This document shows, piece after piece, positions 7,162 through 14,658 of a DNA stretch of 64,000 nucleotides. The notes beneath the pieces were generated by a model. That model saw nothing but the letters and a program-made list of their open reading frames with translations, made no database searches and was not told where the DNA came from. A program made the position numbers and the translations under genes. Position 1 is the first letter of the stretch, and each line of letters starts with the position of its first letter. Location: contig NZ_CP017774.1 of NCBI RefSeq assembly GCF_001857965.1, positions 1,736,001 to 1,800,000 on the forward strand, read 5' to 3'. The stretch comes from Flavobacterium commune. Lineage in GTDB: Bacteria > Bacteroidota > Bacteroidia > Flavobacteriales > Flavobacteriaceae.

Positions 7162-7728
7162 TTTACTCACAAACTCCTTTACTAACTGAGTCGCTTCTTC
7201 TAACGCCACTTCTAAATCATAATTTTTTATAACCACATCAAATTGCGGAGCAGTTGCCAGTTCTACGTGAGCTTTAGCAATTCGCATACTGATTTTTTCT
7301 TCGCTTTCGGTAGAGCGTTCTTTCAAACGTCTTTTTAGTTCGTCTACGCTAGGTGGTTTTACAAAAACAGCCAAAGTTTCTTTGGGGAATTTGTGCTTGA
7401 TACGCAATCCACCAGCCACATCAATGTCAAAAATCACGTTTTTGCCCAAAGCCCAAATGCGTTCTACTTCACTTTTTAAAGTTCCGTAAAAGTTATCTCT
7501 GTAAACTTCTTCCCATTCTACGAAATCCTCGTTTTTGATATGTTTCTTAAATTCGTCCAAAGAGATAAAATAGTAATCCTTTCCGTTTACTTCTTCGCCT
7601 CTGGCTTCACGGGTTGCTGCCGAAATAGAAAACTCTAAATTCAAGTCTTCCTGTTTTAATAAATGCCTAACTATAGTTGTTTTTCCGGAACCTGATGGCG
7701 CCGAGAATACGATTAATTTTCCTTTCAT
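7159..7728 (-). CDS. gmk: Guanylate kinase
   Basis: Phosphorylates GMP to GDP with ATP. It has 189 residues, with P-loop SAPSGSGKTTIVRHLL (about 9-24), the GMP-binding EFSISAATREARGEEVNGKDYYF, and the EWEEVYRDNFYGTLKSEVER segment. The start is the canonical MKGKLIVFSAPSGSGK. The TAG stop lies inside a heptad repeat, so the repeat may have replaced or abutted the original end of the gene. It is followed on the same strand by the inserted four-helix-bundle gene and nadD, and preceded by yicC. Confidence 0.97.
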   Translation of the reverse strand: MKGKLIVFSAPSGSGKTTIVRHLLKQEDLNLEFSISAATREARGEEVNGKDYYFISLDEFKKHIKNEDFVEWEEVYRDNFYGTLKSEVERIWALGKNVIFDIDVAGGLRIKHKFPKETLAVFVKPPSVDELKRRLKERSTESEEKISMRIAKAHVELATAPQFDVVIKNYDLEVALEEATQLVKEFVSK

Positions 7729-7732
7729 AATT

Positions 7733-7808
7733 TAGTGATTAGTTCCTAGTCCTTAGTCCTTAGTTCTTAGTTTCTGATGCTAAGCACTAACCACTAAGGA
7801 CTAATTAC
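7733..7808. repeat. Inverted heptad array between yicC and gmk, small loop
   Basis: The left side has GTTCCTA, GTCCTTA, GTCCTTA, GTTCTTA. The right side has CTAAGCA, CTAACCA, CTAAGGA, CTAATTA. They are separated by about 10 nt. Both sides keep strict 7-bp periodicity and face each other as complements. No gene lies inside this copy, unlike 6678-7161. Confidence 0.85.
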
Positions 7809-7810
7809 TT

Positions 7811-8671
7811 TTACAATACGTTCAAAACCTGTTCTTTGATTTTTTCCAATTCGTCTTTCATCATCACGACTAGTTTTTGCATTTGTGCATGATTGGATTT
7901 AGAACCCATGGTGTTGATTTCGCGTCCCATTTCCTGAGTAATGAAACCTAATTTTCTTCCATTAGCTTCTGTTCCATTGATAGTTTCTAAGAAATAATCC
8001 AAATGATTTGTCAAACGCACTTTTTCCTCAGTGATGTCTAATTTTTCTAAATAATAGATTAATTCTTGTTCAAAACGATTTTCGTCAACATTTACTTTTA
8101 ACTCATCAATGGCGGTTTGCAAACGGTCTTTGATGGCCTGAACGCGTTCCGGATCAAGAGCCAGCGCATCGTTCATAAATTGGCGGATGTTTCCAATACG
8201 CAATTGGAATTCTTTCTCAAGAGAAGCACCTTCGTCTTTTCTAAAAGAAAGTATGTTGTTCAAACTTTCGTTGATTACTTCTTTTATCTGAGCCCATTCG
8301 TTTTCGTCAATTTCCTCTCTTTCCACTTTCATGGTGTCAGGCATACGCACGGCCATTTTCATCAATTCGGTTTCCTCGGCATCAGCATATACTTCTCTTA
8401 ACTGGTTGATGTAGGCTTTTACAATAGGTACATTCACTTTTGTCGAAGTTTGTTCGGCGGTACTTTCGATATAAATAGAAAAATCTACTTTTCCTCTTTC
8501 TAATGTTGAGGCAATTTGTGTACGTAAACCCAATTCCATTTCGCGGTAAAGCGAAGGCATTCGTACATTTAAGTCCAGGCCTTTACTGTTTAAAGATTTG
8601 ACTTCGACTGTTATTTTTTTGGTTGGTAATTGCAAAGTGGCTTTACCAAAACCCGTCATAGATTGTATCAT
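7811..8671 (-). CDS. yicC: YicC family endoribonuclease
   Basis: A 286-residue YicC/YloC protein. The N-terminal domain opens with MIQSMTGFGKATLQLPTKKITVEVKSLNSKGLDLNVRMP, which is diagnostic. The C-terminal DUF1732-type domain ends GREINTMGSKSNHAQMQKLVVMMKDELEKIKEQVLNVL. Studied YicC proteins are endoribonucleases that affect RNA stability and small-RNA turnover. The gene is upstream of gmk on the same strand, the usual pairing across bacteria. An inverted heptad array now lies between them. Confidence 0.94.
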   Translation of the reverse strand: MIQSMTGFGKATLQLPTKKITVEVKSLNSKGLDLNVRMPSLYREMELGLRTQIASTLERGKVDFSIYIESTAEQTSTKVNVPIVKAYINQLREVYADAEETELMKMAVRMPDTMKVEREEIDENEWAQIKEVINESLNNILSFRKDEGASLEKEFQLRIGNIRQFMNDALALDPERVQAIKDRLQTAIDELKVNVDENRFEQELIYYLEKLDITEEKVRLTNHLDYFLETINGTEANGRKLGFITQEMGREINTMGSKSNHAQMQKLVVMMKDELEKIKEQVLNVL

Positions 8672-8748
8672 ATTGTTTCTTAAAAAGTGCTCAAAGATAC
8701 TAAAAAAGTATTCAGTAGTCAGTGTTTAGTCAGCAGTGCCTAAAATGA

Positions 8749-9105
8749 CTATTTTTCCAATGCTTTCATTACCTGATGGATATTTTGTTGGCTGTTGCCA
8801 ATGTAAATTTTGCCATCAATAATAAAAACGGGGCGGCTCAGGAAAGTGTAATGTTCCAGAATGTATTTCTTGAAATCATCCTCGGTCAGGCCTTTGTCCT
8901 TTAATCCCATCGATTTGTATAATTGTGCTTTTTTGCTAAAAAGAGCTTCGTAACTTCCCGAAAGCGCATACATTGCTTCCAGTTCTTCAGCAGTAATTGG
9001 GTCTTGTTTGATGTCGTGAAAAACTAGATTGTGGTCTTTTGGTAATGATTTGATGATTTTTCGACAAGTGTCGCAAGAAGCGAGATAGTATATTTTGTTA
9101 GCCAT
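8749..9105 (-). CDS. ArsC/Spx family thioredoxin-fold protein
   Basis: A 118-residue ArsC-family protein when started at MANKIYYLASCDTCRKIIK; an in-frame ATG seven codons upstream exists but gives an unconserved MHKEIKT extension. A CxxC pair (Cys11 and Cys14) sits at the fold's N-terminal active site, and LSRPVFIIDGKIYIGNS matches the C-terminal ArsC/YffB-type motif with its cis-proline loop. It is probably a glutathione/thiol-linked reductase of the YffB type. A true arsenate reductase is less likely, since no ars genes are near. It is divergent from the DinB-like gene. Confidence 0.85.
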   Translation of the reverse strand: MANKIYYLASCDTCRKIIKSLPKDHNLVFHDIKQDPITAEELEAMYALSGSYEALFSKKAQLYKSMGLKDKGLTEDDFKKYILEHYTFLSRPVFIIDGKIYIGNSQQNIHQVMKALEK

Positions 9106-9154
9106 AGTTTTTATTTCTTTGTGCAAAGAAAAATCATTTGCGACGTTAAATGCG

Positions 9155-9162
9155 TATTTTTG
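9155..9162 (+). promoter_or_regulatory. Candidate -7 box for the DinB-like gene
   Basis: TATTTTTG fits TAnnTTTG and lies 25 bp before the ATG at 9187. A TTTG at 9137-9140 could serve as the -33 element, but the 14-bp spacing is shorter than the usual 17-23. Confidence 0.4.
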
Positions 9163-9186
9163 CTCAAAATTTACAAACTCAATACA

Positions 9187-9642
9187 ATGAAAGATATTTT
9201 AGAGATTACCAAGACCAGTAGAAACATGATTTCTAAATTGATCCAGGGATATACTTTAGAACAATTAAATAAGGTTCCTGAAGGATTTAAAAATAATTTG
9301 ATTTGGAATGTAGCTCATGTTGTGGTTACCCAACAATTATTGGTTTATAAACTGGCTGGTTTGCCTGTAATGGTTTCTGATGAATTGATAGAAAAGTACA
9401 AGAAAGGAACTCAAACGGAGCATGAGGCAACTCAGGAAGAAGTAGATGAAGTTTTGTCTTTGTTGCATACTACAATTGAGCAAACTGAGAAAGATGTTGA
9501 AAATAATTTGTTTCAAAATTTTAACGAATATCCTACCTCTACAGGATTTGTTTTAAAAAACAATCGCGACTCGATGGAGTTTAATAACTTTCATGAAGGA
9601 CTTCATATTGGTGTGATTATGGCTATTCGAAAATTGGTATAA
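9187..9642 (+). CDS. DinB family protein
   Basis: A 151-residue four-helix metal-binding fold protein of the DinB/YfiT superfamily. The start was moved to MKDILEITKTSRN at 9187, because upstream codons encode an unconserved hydrophobic tail that overlaps the promoter. Candidate metal-ligand histidines occur in LIWNVAHVVVTQQ (about 40) and FHEGLHIGVIMAI near the C-terminus, as expected for the three-His site. Members are thiol-dependent transferases or of unknown function. It has its own -7 box and a hairpin terminator, so it is probably monocistronic. Confidence 0.85.
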   Translation: MKDILEITKTSRNMISKLIQGYTLEQLNKVPEGFKNNLIWNVAHVVVTQQLLVYKLAGLPVMVSDELIEKYKKGTQTEHEATQEEVDEVLSLLHTTIEQTEKDVENNLFQNFNEYPTSTGFVLKNNRDSMEFNNFHEGLHIGVIMAIRKLV

Positions 9643-9670
9643 TCCATTTCGTTTGAAAATATTTTATAGC

Positions 9671-9697
9671 AAAAGAGCTTCCAGTGGAAGCTCTTTT
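9671..9697. terminator. Bidirectional intrinsic terminator
   Basis: AAAAGAGCTTCC and GGAAGCTCTTTT form a 12-bp perfect stem with an AGT loop. It sits between the convergent DinB-like gene and the 9726-10538 gene, with A and T tracts on both sides. Confidence 0.93.
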
Positions 9698-9725
9698 TAT
9701 TATTTTTGATGAGATGGTTTAATAT

Positions 9726-10538
9726 TTATTGCAAGTAGTAAATGTAGCCTACGTTGAACCAAACTAACCAGTCGTTGGCCTTATTTTCTTTATATAAATC
9801 CGGATTTGGTTTTAAGCCGTCAACCCAATCAGAGAAATAGTATTGAAATCGTAAATCGACCATTAAATCGCTTAGTGGCGTTAATTTGTAACGGGTTCCT
9901 ACACTGGATACAACTGACCAAACGCTGCCGCCTTCGGTTGAAAATCCATATTGGCGATTATCGGTAGGAGTCAGGTATTTTGGATAGGTGGTCAATGGTG
10001 TTCCTAAAGGTCCCATGGTAGAATAAGCTTCGGTGTTGTAATAGCTAAACTGGGCTCCAAGACTTACAAAAGGGCCTAAACTTCCTATTGTTGCCGAGAA
10101 GTCTCTAATGCTTAAAGGAAAATATTCTAACTGCATGCCTAAATTAGTCACTGCACTATTTCCTTTCATGGCACGCAATTGATCGGCTTGAAGCGAAGTT
10201 CTTTCGGGGCGTACCCATTCGCCAAAGTGTTCAAATTCGGTTTTATTATATGATAATTCGCTTCTTAGTTTAAAGTGGTCGTTAAAATAAGTTTCAGGAC
10301 TGTAACAATCACATTCTGCGGTATAAGAGAAGTTGATGTAATGAATGATTCCTACTCCAATTCCGGTATTTCCTGCATTTGTACTAAGATCATGGCGTTC
10401 CCCGTAATCAGACTGAAAAGCAACCGGGCCGGCAATAGCTCCTATTTCATGTGAAAAACCTAACTGCGCATTCATTTTATTGGAAATTCCAAGTAATAGA
10501 AATAGTGAAAATAAAGTTAGCCAATTATTTCTGAGCAT
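9726..10538 (-). CDS. Flavobacterial outer-membrane beta-barrel-like protein
   Basis: About 270 residues when started at MLRNNWLTLFSLFLLLGISNKMNAQ, a clear signal peptide; an upstream in-frame start at 10592 adds 18 unlikely residues. The mature part opens LGFSHEIGAIAGPVAFQSDYGER and has many aromatic-rich beta strands. It ends in WLVWFNVGYIYYLQ, a typical outer-membrane C-terminus. It resembles from memory the lineage-specific THC0290_0291-type family, whose function is unknown. It is convergent with the DinB-like gene over a shared terminator. Confidence 0.75.
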   Translation of the reverse strand: MLRNNWLTLFSLFLLLGISNKMNAQLGFSHEIGAIAGPVAFQSDYGERHDLSTNAGNTGIGVGIIHYINFSYTAECDCYSPETYFNDHFKLRSELSYNKTEFEHFGEWVRPERTSLQADQLRAMKGNSAVTNLGMQLEYFPLSIRDFSATIGSLGPFVSLGAQFSYYNTEAYSTMGPLGTPLTTYPKYLTPTDNRQYGFSTEGGSVWSVVSSVGTRYKLTPLSDLMVDLRFQYYFSDWVDGLKPNPDLYKENKANDWLVWFNVGYIYYLQ

Positions 10539-10733
10539 TTTCCTAGCATTCGAGTAGGAACAAAGATATAAAAACATTATTTCTCTATTCAAATAATAGT
10601 AAACTAATTAGCATAAAATTTCTTTCTAATTTTAGTATATTGTGTAATAAAATGGATGATTTGAATTTTCTGCAAAATAAGTTAATTCTTTCTTTTTTTA
10701 AGTTGATTATGAATGGTGTTTTTCTATAAAATG

Positions 10734-10741
10734 TATATTTG
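10734..10741 (+). promoter_or_regulatory. Candidate -7 box for gdhA
   Basis: TATATTTG is a perfect TAnnTTTG match, about 140 bp before the gdhA ATG. It would give a leader of about 135 nt. I saw no strong structure in that leader. The -33 half is not obvious. Confidence 0.4.
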
Positions 10742-10882
10742 TAGAAAGAGTAATGCCGGTTATTATGTAGAAAAAGTCCCGTAATTCAGCAAATTAGGTA
10801 AGATTAAATAAAGTATTCAATAGCATTGGAATAAAATAATAAATAGCATAAAATATTTTTTTAACTAAAAATCCAAGATAGT

Positions 10883-12226
10883 ATGTCTCAAGCGATTCAA
10901 GATTTTATAAATGGGGTAACTCTTAAAAATCCCAACGAACCCGAATTTTTACAAGCCGTTTTAGAAGTTGCCGAAACAGTCATTCCTTTTATTGAGCAAA
11001 ATGCTAAATATCAGAACAAGATGCTTTTAGAGCGAATGGTGGAGGCTGATAGAATTGTTATTTTTCGGGTGGCATGGATTGATGATAAAGGCGAAATCCA
11101 GGTGAACAGAGGTTATCGTATCCAGATGAACTCGGCAATCGGGCCATATAAAGGCGGACTTCGTTTTCATCCAACGGTAAATTTGAGTGTCTTAAAATTT
11201 TTAGCTTTCGAACAAACCTTTAAAAACAGTTTAACTACTTTGCCAATGGGCGGAGGAAAAGGAGGTTCGGATTTTGATCCAAAAGGAAAATCGGATAATG
11301 AGGTAATGCGTTTTTGCCAAAGTTTTATGATTGAATTGTCTAAATATATTGGAGCTGATATTGATGTTCCGGCAGGAGATATTGGAGTAGGCGCAAGAGA
11401 GGTAGGGTATCTTTTTGGACAATACAAAAAAATTAGAAATGAATTTACGGGCGTTTTAACGGGCAAAGGAGTTTCTTTTGGAGGTTCGTTAATCAGACCC
11501 GAAGCTACAGGATATGGTGTGGTTTATTTTGCCCAAAGTATGCTGGCTACCAAAGGAAATGATATGAAAGACAAAATTGTTACGGTTTCGGGTTCCGGAA
11601 ATGTGGCACAATACGCTGTTCAAAAAGCCACTCAGCTAGGAGCTAAAGTTGTTACGATGTCAGATTCAGCGGGCTATATTTATGATGCTGACGGAATCGA
11701 TGCCGAAAAATTAGCTCATGTTATGTATTTGAAAAACGAATTGCGAACCCGAATTAGCGAATATGTTCTAAAATATTCCAATGCAAAATACATTGAAGGA
11801 GCGAAGCCATGGGAACAAAAATGTGATATTGCCTTGCCTTGTGCCACTCAAAACGAGTTGGATGAAGAAAGTGCCAAAACTTTAGTGGCCAACGGTTGTA
11901 TTTGTGTTGCCGAAGGAGCTAATATGCCTTCCACTTATGAGGCAGTGGTTGTTTTTCACGATGCTAAAATTTTGTTTGCTCCGGGAAAAGCTTCTAATGC
12001 CGGTGGCGTAGCTACTTCAGGATTAGAAATGTCGCAAAATTCCCTGCGATTGAGCTGGACTGCCGAGGAGGTGGATGAAAAATTGAGGAAGATTATGCTT
12101 AATATTCATGCAGCCTGTGTGCAATACGGTGCTGATGCCGATGGTTATGTTGATTATGTAAAAGGAGCTAATATTGCCGGTTTTGTAAAAGTTGCCGATG
12201 CCATGCTGGCTCAAGGGGTAGTTTAG
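10883..12226 (+). CDS. gdhA: NADP-specific glutamate dehydrogenase
   Basis: Interconverts 2-oxoglutarate plus ammonium and glutamate, linking nitrogen and carbon metabolism. It has 447 residues, the usual length of the hexameric small-subunit enzyme. The catalytic-lysine region LPMGGGKGGSDFDPKGKSDNE (about 121-141) is complete. The FCQSFM and GPYKGGLRFHP segments and the Rossmann motif VSGSGNVAQYAVQ match NADP-type enzymes. The start MSQAIQDFI is preceded by a long AT-rich leader with a -7 box at 10734. It is followed by a 200-bp heptad array. No regulator is adjacent. Confidence 0.97.
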   Translation: MSQAIQDFINGVTLKNPNEPEFLQAVLEVAETVIPFIEQNAKYQNKMLLERMVEADRIVIFRVAWIDDKGEIQVNRGYRIQMNSAIGPYKGGLRFHPTVNLSVLKFLAFEQTFKNSLTTLPMGGGKGGSDFDPKGKSDNEVMRFCQSFMIELSKYIGADIDVPAGDIGVGAREVGYLFGQYKKIRNEFTGVLTGKGVSFGGSLIRPEATGYGVVYFAQSMLATKGNDMKDKIVTVSGSGNVAQYAVQKATQLGAKVVTMSDSAGYIYDADGIDAEKLAHVMYLKNELRTRISEYVLKYSNAKYIEGAKPWEQKCDIALPCATQNELDEESAKTLVANGCICVAEGANMPSTYEAVVVFHDAKILFAPGKASNAGGVATSGLEMSQNSLRLSWTAEEVDEKLRKIMLNIHAACVQYGADADGYVDYVKGANIAGFVKVADAMLAQGVV

Positions 12227-12230
12227 TTTT

Positions 12231-12436
12231 TTAGTCCTTAGTTGGTGAGTCCTTAGTCCTTAGTCCATAGTCCATAGTCCTTAGTCTTTTAAGTGCTTAG
12301 TTTTAGTTTGTACTTTAGTGTTTTCTAAGGACTAACTACTAAGGACTTTATATTTTGTAAAGCTAAGGACTAATTACTAAGGACTAGGGACTTTATATTT
12401 GTAAAGCTAAGGACTAACTACTAAGGACTAAGGACT
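12231..12436. repeat. Large inverted heptad array carrying an internal -7 box
   Basis: 12231-12287 holds TTAGTCC-type units. 12325-12436 holds GGACTAA-type units in three direct copies beginning at 12325, 12363 and 12407, the first two ending in CTTTATATTTGTAAAG or its one-base variant. The second copy contains a perfect TATATTTG at 12394-12401, 67 bp before recO, so the repeat may supply the recO promoter. This is the largest heptad locus in the window. Confidence 0.85.
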
Positions 12437-12467
12437 CTTTTAACTATCTTCGCAAAAAATCAAATTC

Positions 12468-13181
12468 ATGCAAATTAAAACCAAGGCAATTGTTATTTCG
12501 GCTTTAAAATACCAGGAAAAAAGTCTGATAGTAAAATGTTTTACGTTGTCGCATGGATTGAAATCTTATTTTGTTCGAGATGCTTTTTCGAGTAGAAAAA
12601 CCAGTCAAAAAATGGCTTATTTTCAGCCGATGACTATTCTGGAAATCGAAGCCAATCACAAGAACAAAGGGACTTTAGAGCATTTTAAGGAAATTAAAAT
12701 TGCAGAGCCATTTCAGTCGATACATTCTGATATTTACAAGAGTACCATTGTGCTGTTTCTTTCGGAAATTTTGCATCATTCCATTCATGAAGAAGAAAAA
12801 AATGAGACGCTTTTTACTTTTTTGGAAACTGCCTTGCATTGGTTAGACGAACACGATGAAATGGCTAATTTTCATTTGATGCTAATGCTCGAAATGACCA
12901 AATACCTGGGTTTTTATCCCGATACTTCCGATATGGATATGCCTTTTTTCGAAATGAACGAAGGTGTTTTTACTCCCTTTCATGCCATTGGTTCTTTAAG
13001 TGAGCATGAAACCCAATTGTTCAAAAAACTCATTTCTTTAAAATTCGATAACGACCAAAAAGTGTTTCATGTTATCGAAAGACAACTGCTTTTAAAAATT
13101 CTGATTGACTATTACGCCTATCATTTAGATGGTTTTAAAAGACCAAAATCGCTTGATGTTTTAAAGGAGGTTTTTTCTTGA
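12468..13181 (+). CDS. recO: DNA repair protein RecO
   Basis: Recombination mediator that helps load RecA on gapped DNA with RecR. It has 237 residues. The N-terminal OB-fold opens with MQIKTKAIVISALKYQEKSLIVKCFTLSHGLKSYFVRDAFSS, which is characteristic of Bacteroidota RecO. A helical C-terminal domain follows, with LMLMLEMTKYLGFYPDTS. The four-cysteine zinc motif found in some RecO proteins is absent, as is usual in this group. Its promoter region is occupied by the heptad array. Downstream is a 607-bp repeat-rich gap. Confidence 0.93.
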   Translation: MQIKTKAIVISALKYQEKSLIVKCFTLSHGLKSYFVRDAFSSRKTSQKMAYFQPMTILEIEANHKNKGTLEHFKEIKIAEPFQSIHSDIYKSTIVLFLSEILHHSIHEEEKNETLFTFLETALHWLDEHDEMANFHLMLMLEMTKYLGFYPDTSDMDMPFFEMNEGVFTPFHAIGSLSEHETQLFKKLISLKFDNDQKVFHVIERQLLLKILIDYYAYHLDGFKRPKSLDVLKEVFS

Positions 13182-13220
13182 ATTGTTTATGACTTTCAGC
13201 TAAGCGAGCTAAAAAAAAAG

Positions 13221-13290
13221 GCCACAGACCTGTCTGCCGACAGGCAGGTGACACCGATGAAACGGATTATCACAGATTATTTTTAAATAT
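13221..13290. repeat. Dispersed repeat A, copy 1 (CCTGTCTGCC hairpin)
   Basis: The core hairpin at 13229-13248 is CCTGTCTGCCGACAGGCAGG. It is followed by GTGACACCGATGAAACGGATTATC. The same core and about 40 bp of context occur in reverse orientation at 50413-50446. This begins the 13182-13788 gap, which contains no gene. Confidence 0.85.
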
Positions 13291-13316
13291 TCAATTAGAA
13301 CAGCTTTATAGTCAAT

Positions 13317-13343
13317 CCTGTCAGAGTTTAAAACTCTGACAGG
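13317..13343. repeat. 27-bp near-perfect palindrome (CCTGTCAGAGTTT)
   Basis: Arms of 13 bp, CCTGTCAGAGTTT and its complement, flank a single A. Sequences of this type are commonly dispersed in Bacteroidota genomes (recalled, not searched). Confidence 0.85.
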
Positions 13344-13381
13344 GTTTTAAATTATTAATCAATCTTAAAAGTATCAATTGG

Positions 13382-13399
13382 AACGGGCTTTAGCCCGTT
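13382..13399. repeat. Small hairpin AACGGGCT/AGCCCGTT
   Basis: Eight-bp perfect arms around TT. It is the third of six different hairpins in this gap. Confidence 0.75.
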
Positions 13400-13417
13400 T
13401 ACAAATTAAAGCTTCCC

Positions 13418-13463
13418 AAAGGCTTTAGCCAAAATCTAAATCAAGATTTGGCTAAAGCCTTTT
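13418..13463. repeat. Inverted repeat AAAGGCTTTAGCCAA
   Basis: Arms of about 19-20 bp (AAAGGCTTTAGCCAAAATCT and its complement with one base missing) flank a short AT loop. It shares the GGCTTTAGCC core with the preceding hairpin. Confidence 0.85.
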
Positions 13464-13513
13464 CTGTTTTAATCTCTTTAGGTTTAATTCCTCGAAGTTC
13501 TGCTTCGTTTTTT

Positions 13514-13566
13514 ACCGCTGATTCGCAGATTATAATATGAAAATCTGCGAATCAGCGGTTTTTTTT
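13514..13566 (+). repeat. 18-bp inverted repeat followed by T8
   Basis: ACCGCTGATTCGCAGATT and its exact complement flank a 10-nt loop and are followed by eight T residues. It has the form of an intrinsic terminator, but no gene ends nearby on the plus strand other than recO 330 bp upstream. Confidence 0.85.
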
Positions 13567-13570
13567 CTAA

Positions 13571-13596
13571 TGCCTCGTGGGCTCTGCCCCGAGGCA
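13571..13596. repeat. Hairpin TGCCTCG...CGAGGCA
   Basis: An outer 7-bp stem and an inner GGGC/GCCC stem with a TCT loop and one bulged T. It is the last of the palindromic repeats stacked between recO and the 13789 gene. Confidence 0.75.
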
Positions 13597-13788
13597 GTTT
13601 ATTAATTCAAATCATCTGGTTAAAGCCAGACGCTATTCACAAAACAATAATTATCCAAAACCTCATCCGTAGTCTATCACTTATAAAAAAAATCAAAAAA
13701 AGAACTAAAAAAACTACAAACCAAAAGAAAAATAGTTTAGCTTTGAGTGTATAATCTTATTAATTATTTACCATTAAACCATTAATTT

Positions 13789-14286
13789 ATGTCAAATTTA
13801 CTCAACAACCGTGTAAACACTACGGCTACGGCAGCACAGCTAACAGCAGTAAAAACTGCATTTCAAACCATTTTAACCAATCTTCCTTTTCTGGTGGGAC
13901 TTACTGCCGACGAAAGGAAATCCTTAAACGCCATTGATGTCAACAACAAAGCCTTTGCCGAAGATGCTCTTAATGCTGCGGTAAACAATGCCACGCTGGT
14001 TCCCGGCTATATTTCGGTGCCTAATATGCAAAGCGACCTGACGCTGTTTGCCCAAATGGACGAAATCTCGGGGTTAGCGAACCAATTGTGTGAACGCATT
14101 GACGATACTAAAATGCTGGCGGGTAGCGAAGCCTATAATACAGCACTTAGCCTGTATAAATCCTTTGGGGCTGCCGCCGATGCCGGAGTGGTGGGTGCCG
14201 ACAGCATTGTTGATAAACTCAAAACTCGTTTTGTAGCCAGCAAGGGCAATGCGGTTACAACACCTCCTGTCATGCCTACAGAGTAA
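13789..14286 (+). CDS. Hypothetical protein, soluble, helical
   Basis: A 165-residue protein with no signal peptide or membrane segment. It is Ala/Asn/Thr-rich and helical, with the segments FQTILTNLPFLVGLTADERKSL, FAEDALNAAV and MDEISGLANQLCERIDDTKMLAGSEAYNTALSLYKSFGAAA. The last 20 residues are low-complexity (VTTPPVMPTE). I do not recognise the family. Its GC content is visibly higher than that of the next genes. It has its own terminator and stands between a palindrome cluster and a 22-bp tandem array, so it is probably accessory. Reading frame quality and a clean ATG support a real gene. Confidence 0.7.
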   Translation: MSNLLNNRVNTTATAAQLTAVKTAFQTILTNLPFLVGLTADERKSLNAIDVNNKAFAEDALNAAVNNATLVPGYISVPNMQSDLTLFAQMDEISGLANQLCERIDDTKMLAGSEAYNTALSLYKSFGAAADAGVVGADSIVDKLKTRFVASKGNAVTTPPVMPTE

Positions 14287-14311
14287 GACAACAATTAGTA
14301 AAAGCAGCTAC

Positions 14312-14343
14312 AATCGCTTCTGTCATAAAGAAGCGATTTTTTT
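14312..14343 (+). terminator. Intrinsic terminator of the 13789 gene
   Basis: AATCGCTTC and GAAGCGATT form a 9-bp stem followed by a run of seven T residues, 26 bp after the stop codon. Confidence 0.88.
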
Positions 14344-14381
14344 GTCGCTTTTCTGATTGATAAGAAACAAAAAACCATCTA

Positions 14382-14601
14382 GTTCGAACCAACAGTATAG
14401 GTGCTTCGAACCTGCTTTATTGGTTTGTCGAACCAATAGTATAGGTAGTTCGAACCAATAAACCATCTAGTTTGAACCAATAGTATATGTAGTCCGAACC
14501 AATAAACCATCTAGTTTAAACCAATAGTATATGTAGTTCGAACCAATAAAGCATCTAGTTCGAACCAATAAACCACCTAGTTCGAACCAATACTATTAGT
14601 G
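14382..14601. repeat. Tandem array of ten 22-bp units (GTTCGAACCAATA core)
   Basis: Ten contiguous units start at 14382, 14404, 14426, 14448, 14470, 14492, 14514, 14536, 14558 and 14580. All are exactly 22 bp. Most share GTTCGAACCAATA, which includes the TTCGAA palindrome. The 9-bp second half is GTATAGGTA/GTATATGTA in units 1, 3, 5 and 7, and AACCATCTA-like in units 4, 6, 8 and 9. This gives a partial 44-bp higher-order repeat. A partial unit precedes it at 14371-14381. No ORF or unique spacers are present, so it is not a CRISPR. Confidence 0.95.
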
Positions 14602-14658
14602 TTTAGCACTAGTTTTTAAGGGAAATGTTATAGATTAATAATGCAAAGCAAATAAAAG

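Noticed and set aside
9106..9186. N-terminal extensions of the ArsC-like and DinB-like genes overlapping each other
   Set aside because: The extended starts would make two divergent genes overlap across their own promoter; internal ATGs match conserved starts.
14382..14601. CRISPR-like array
   Set aside because: Units are contiguous 22-mers with related, alternating halves and no unique spacers; no cas genes are present.
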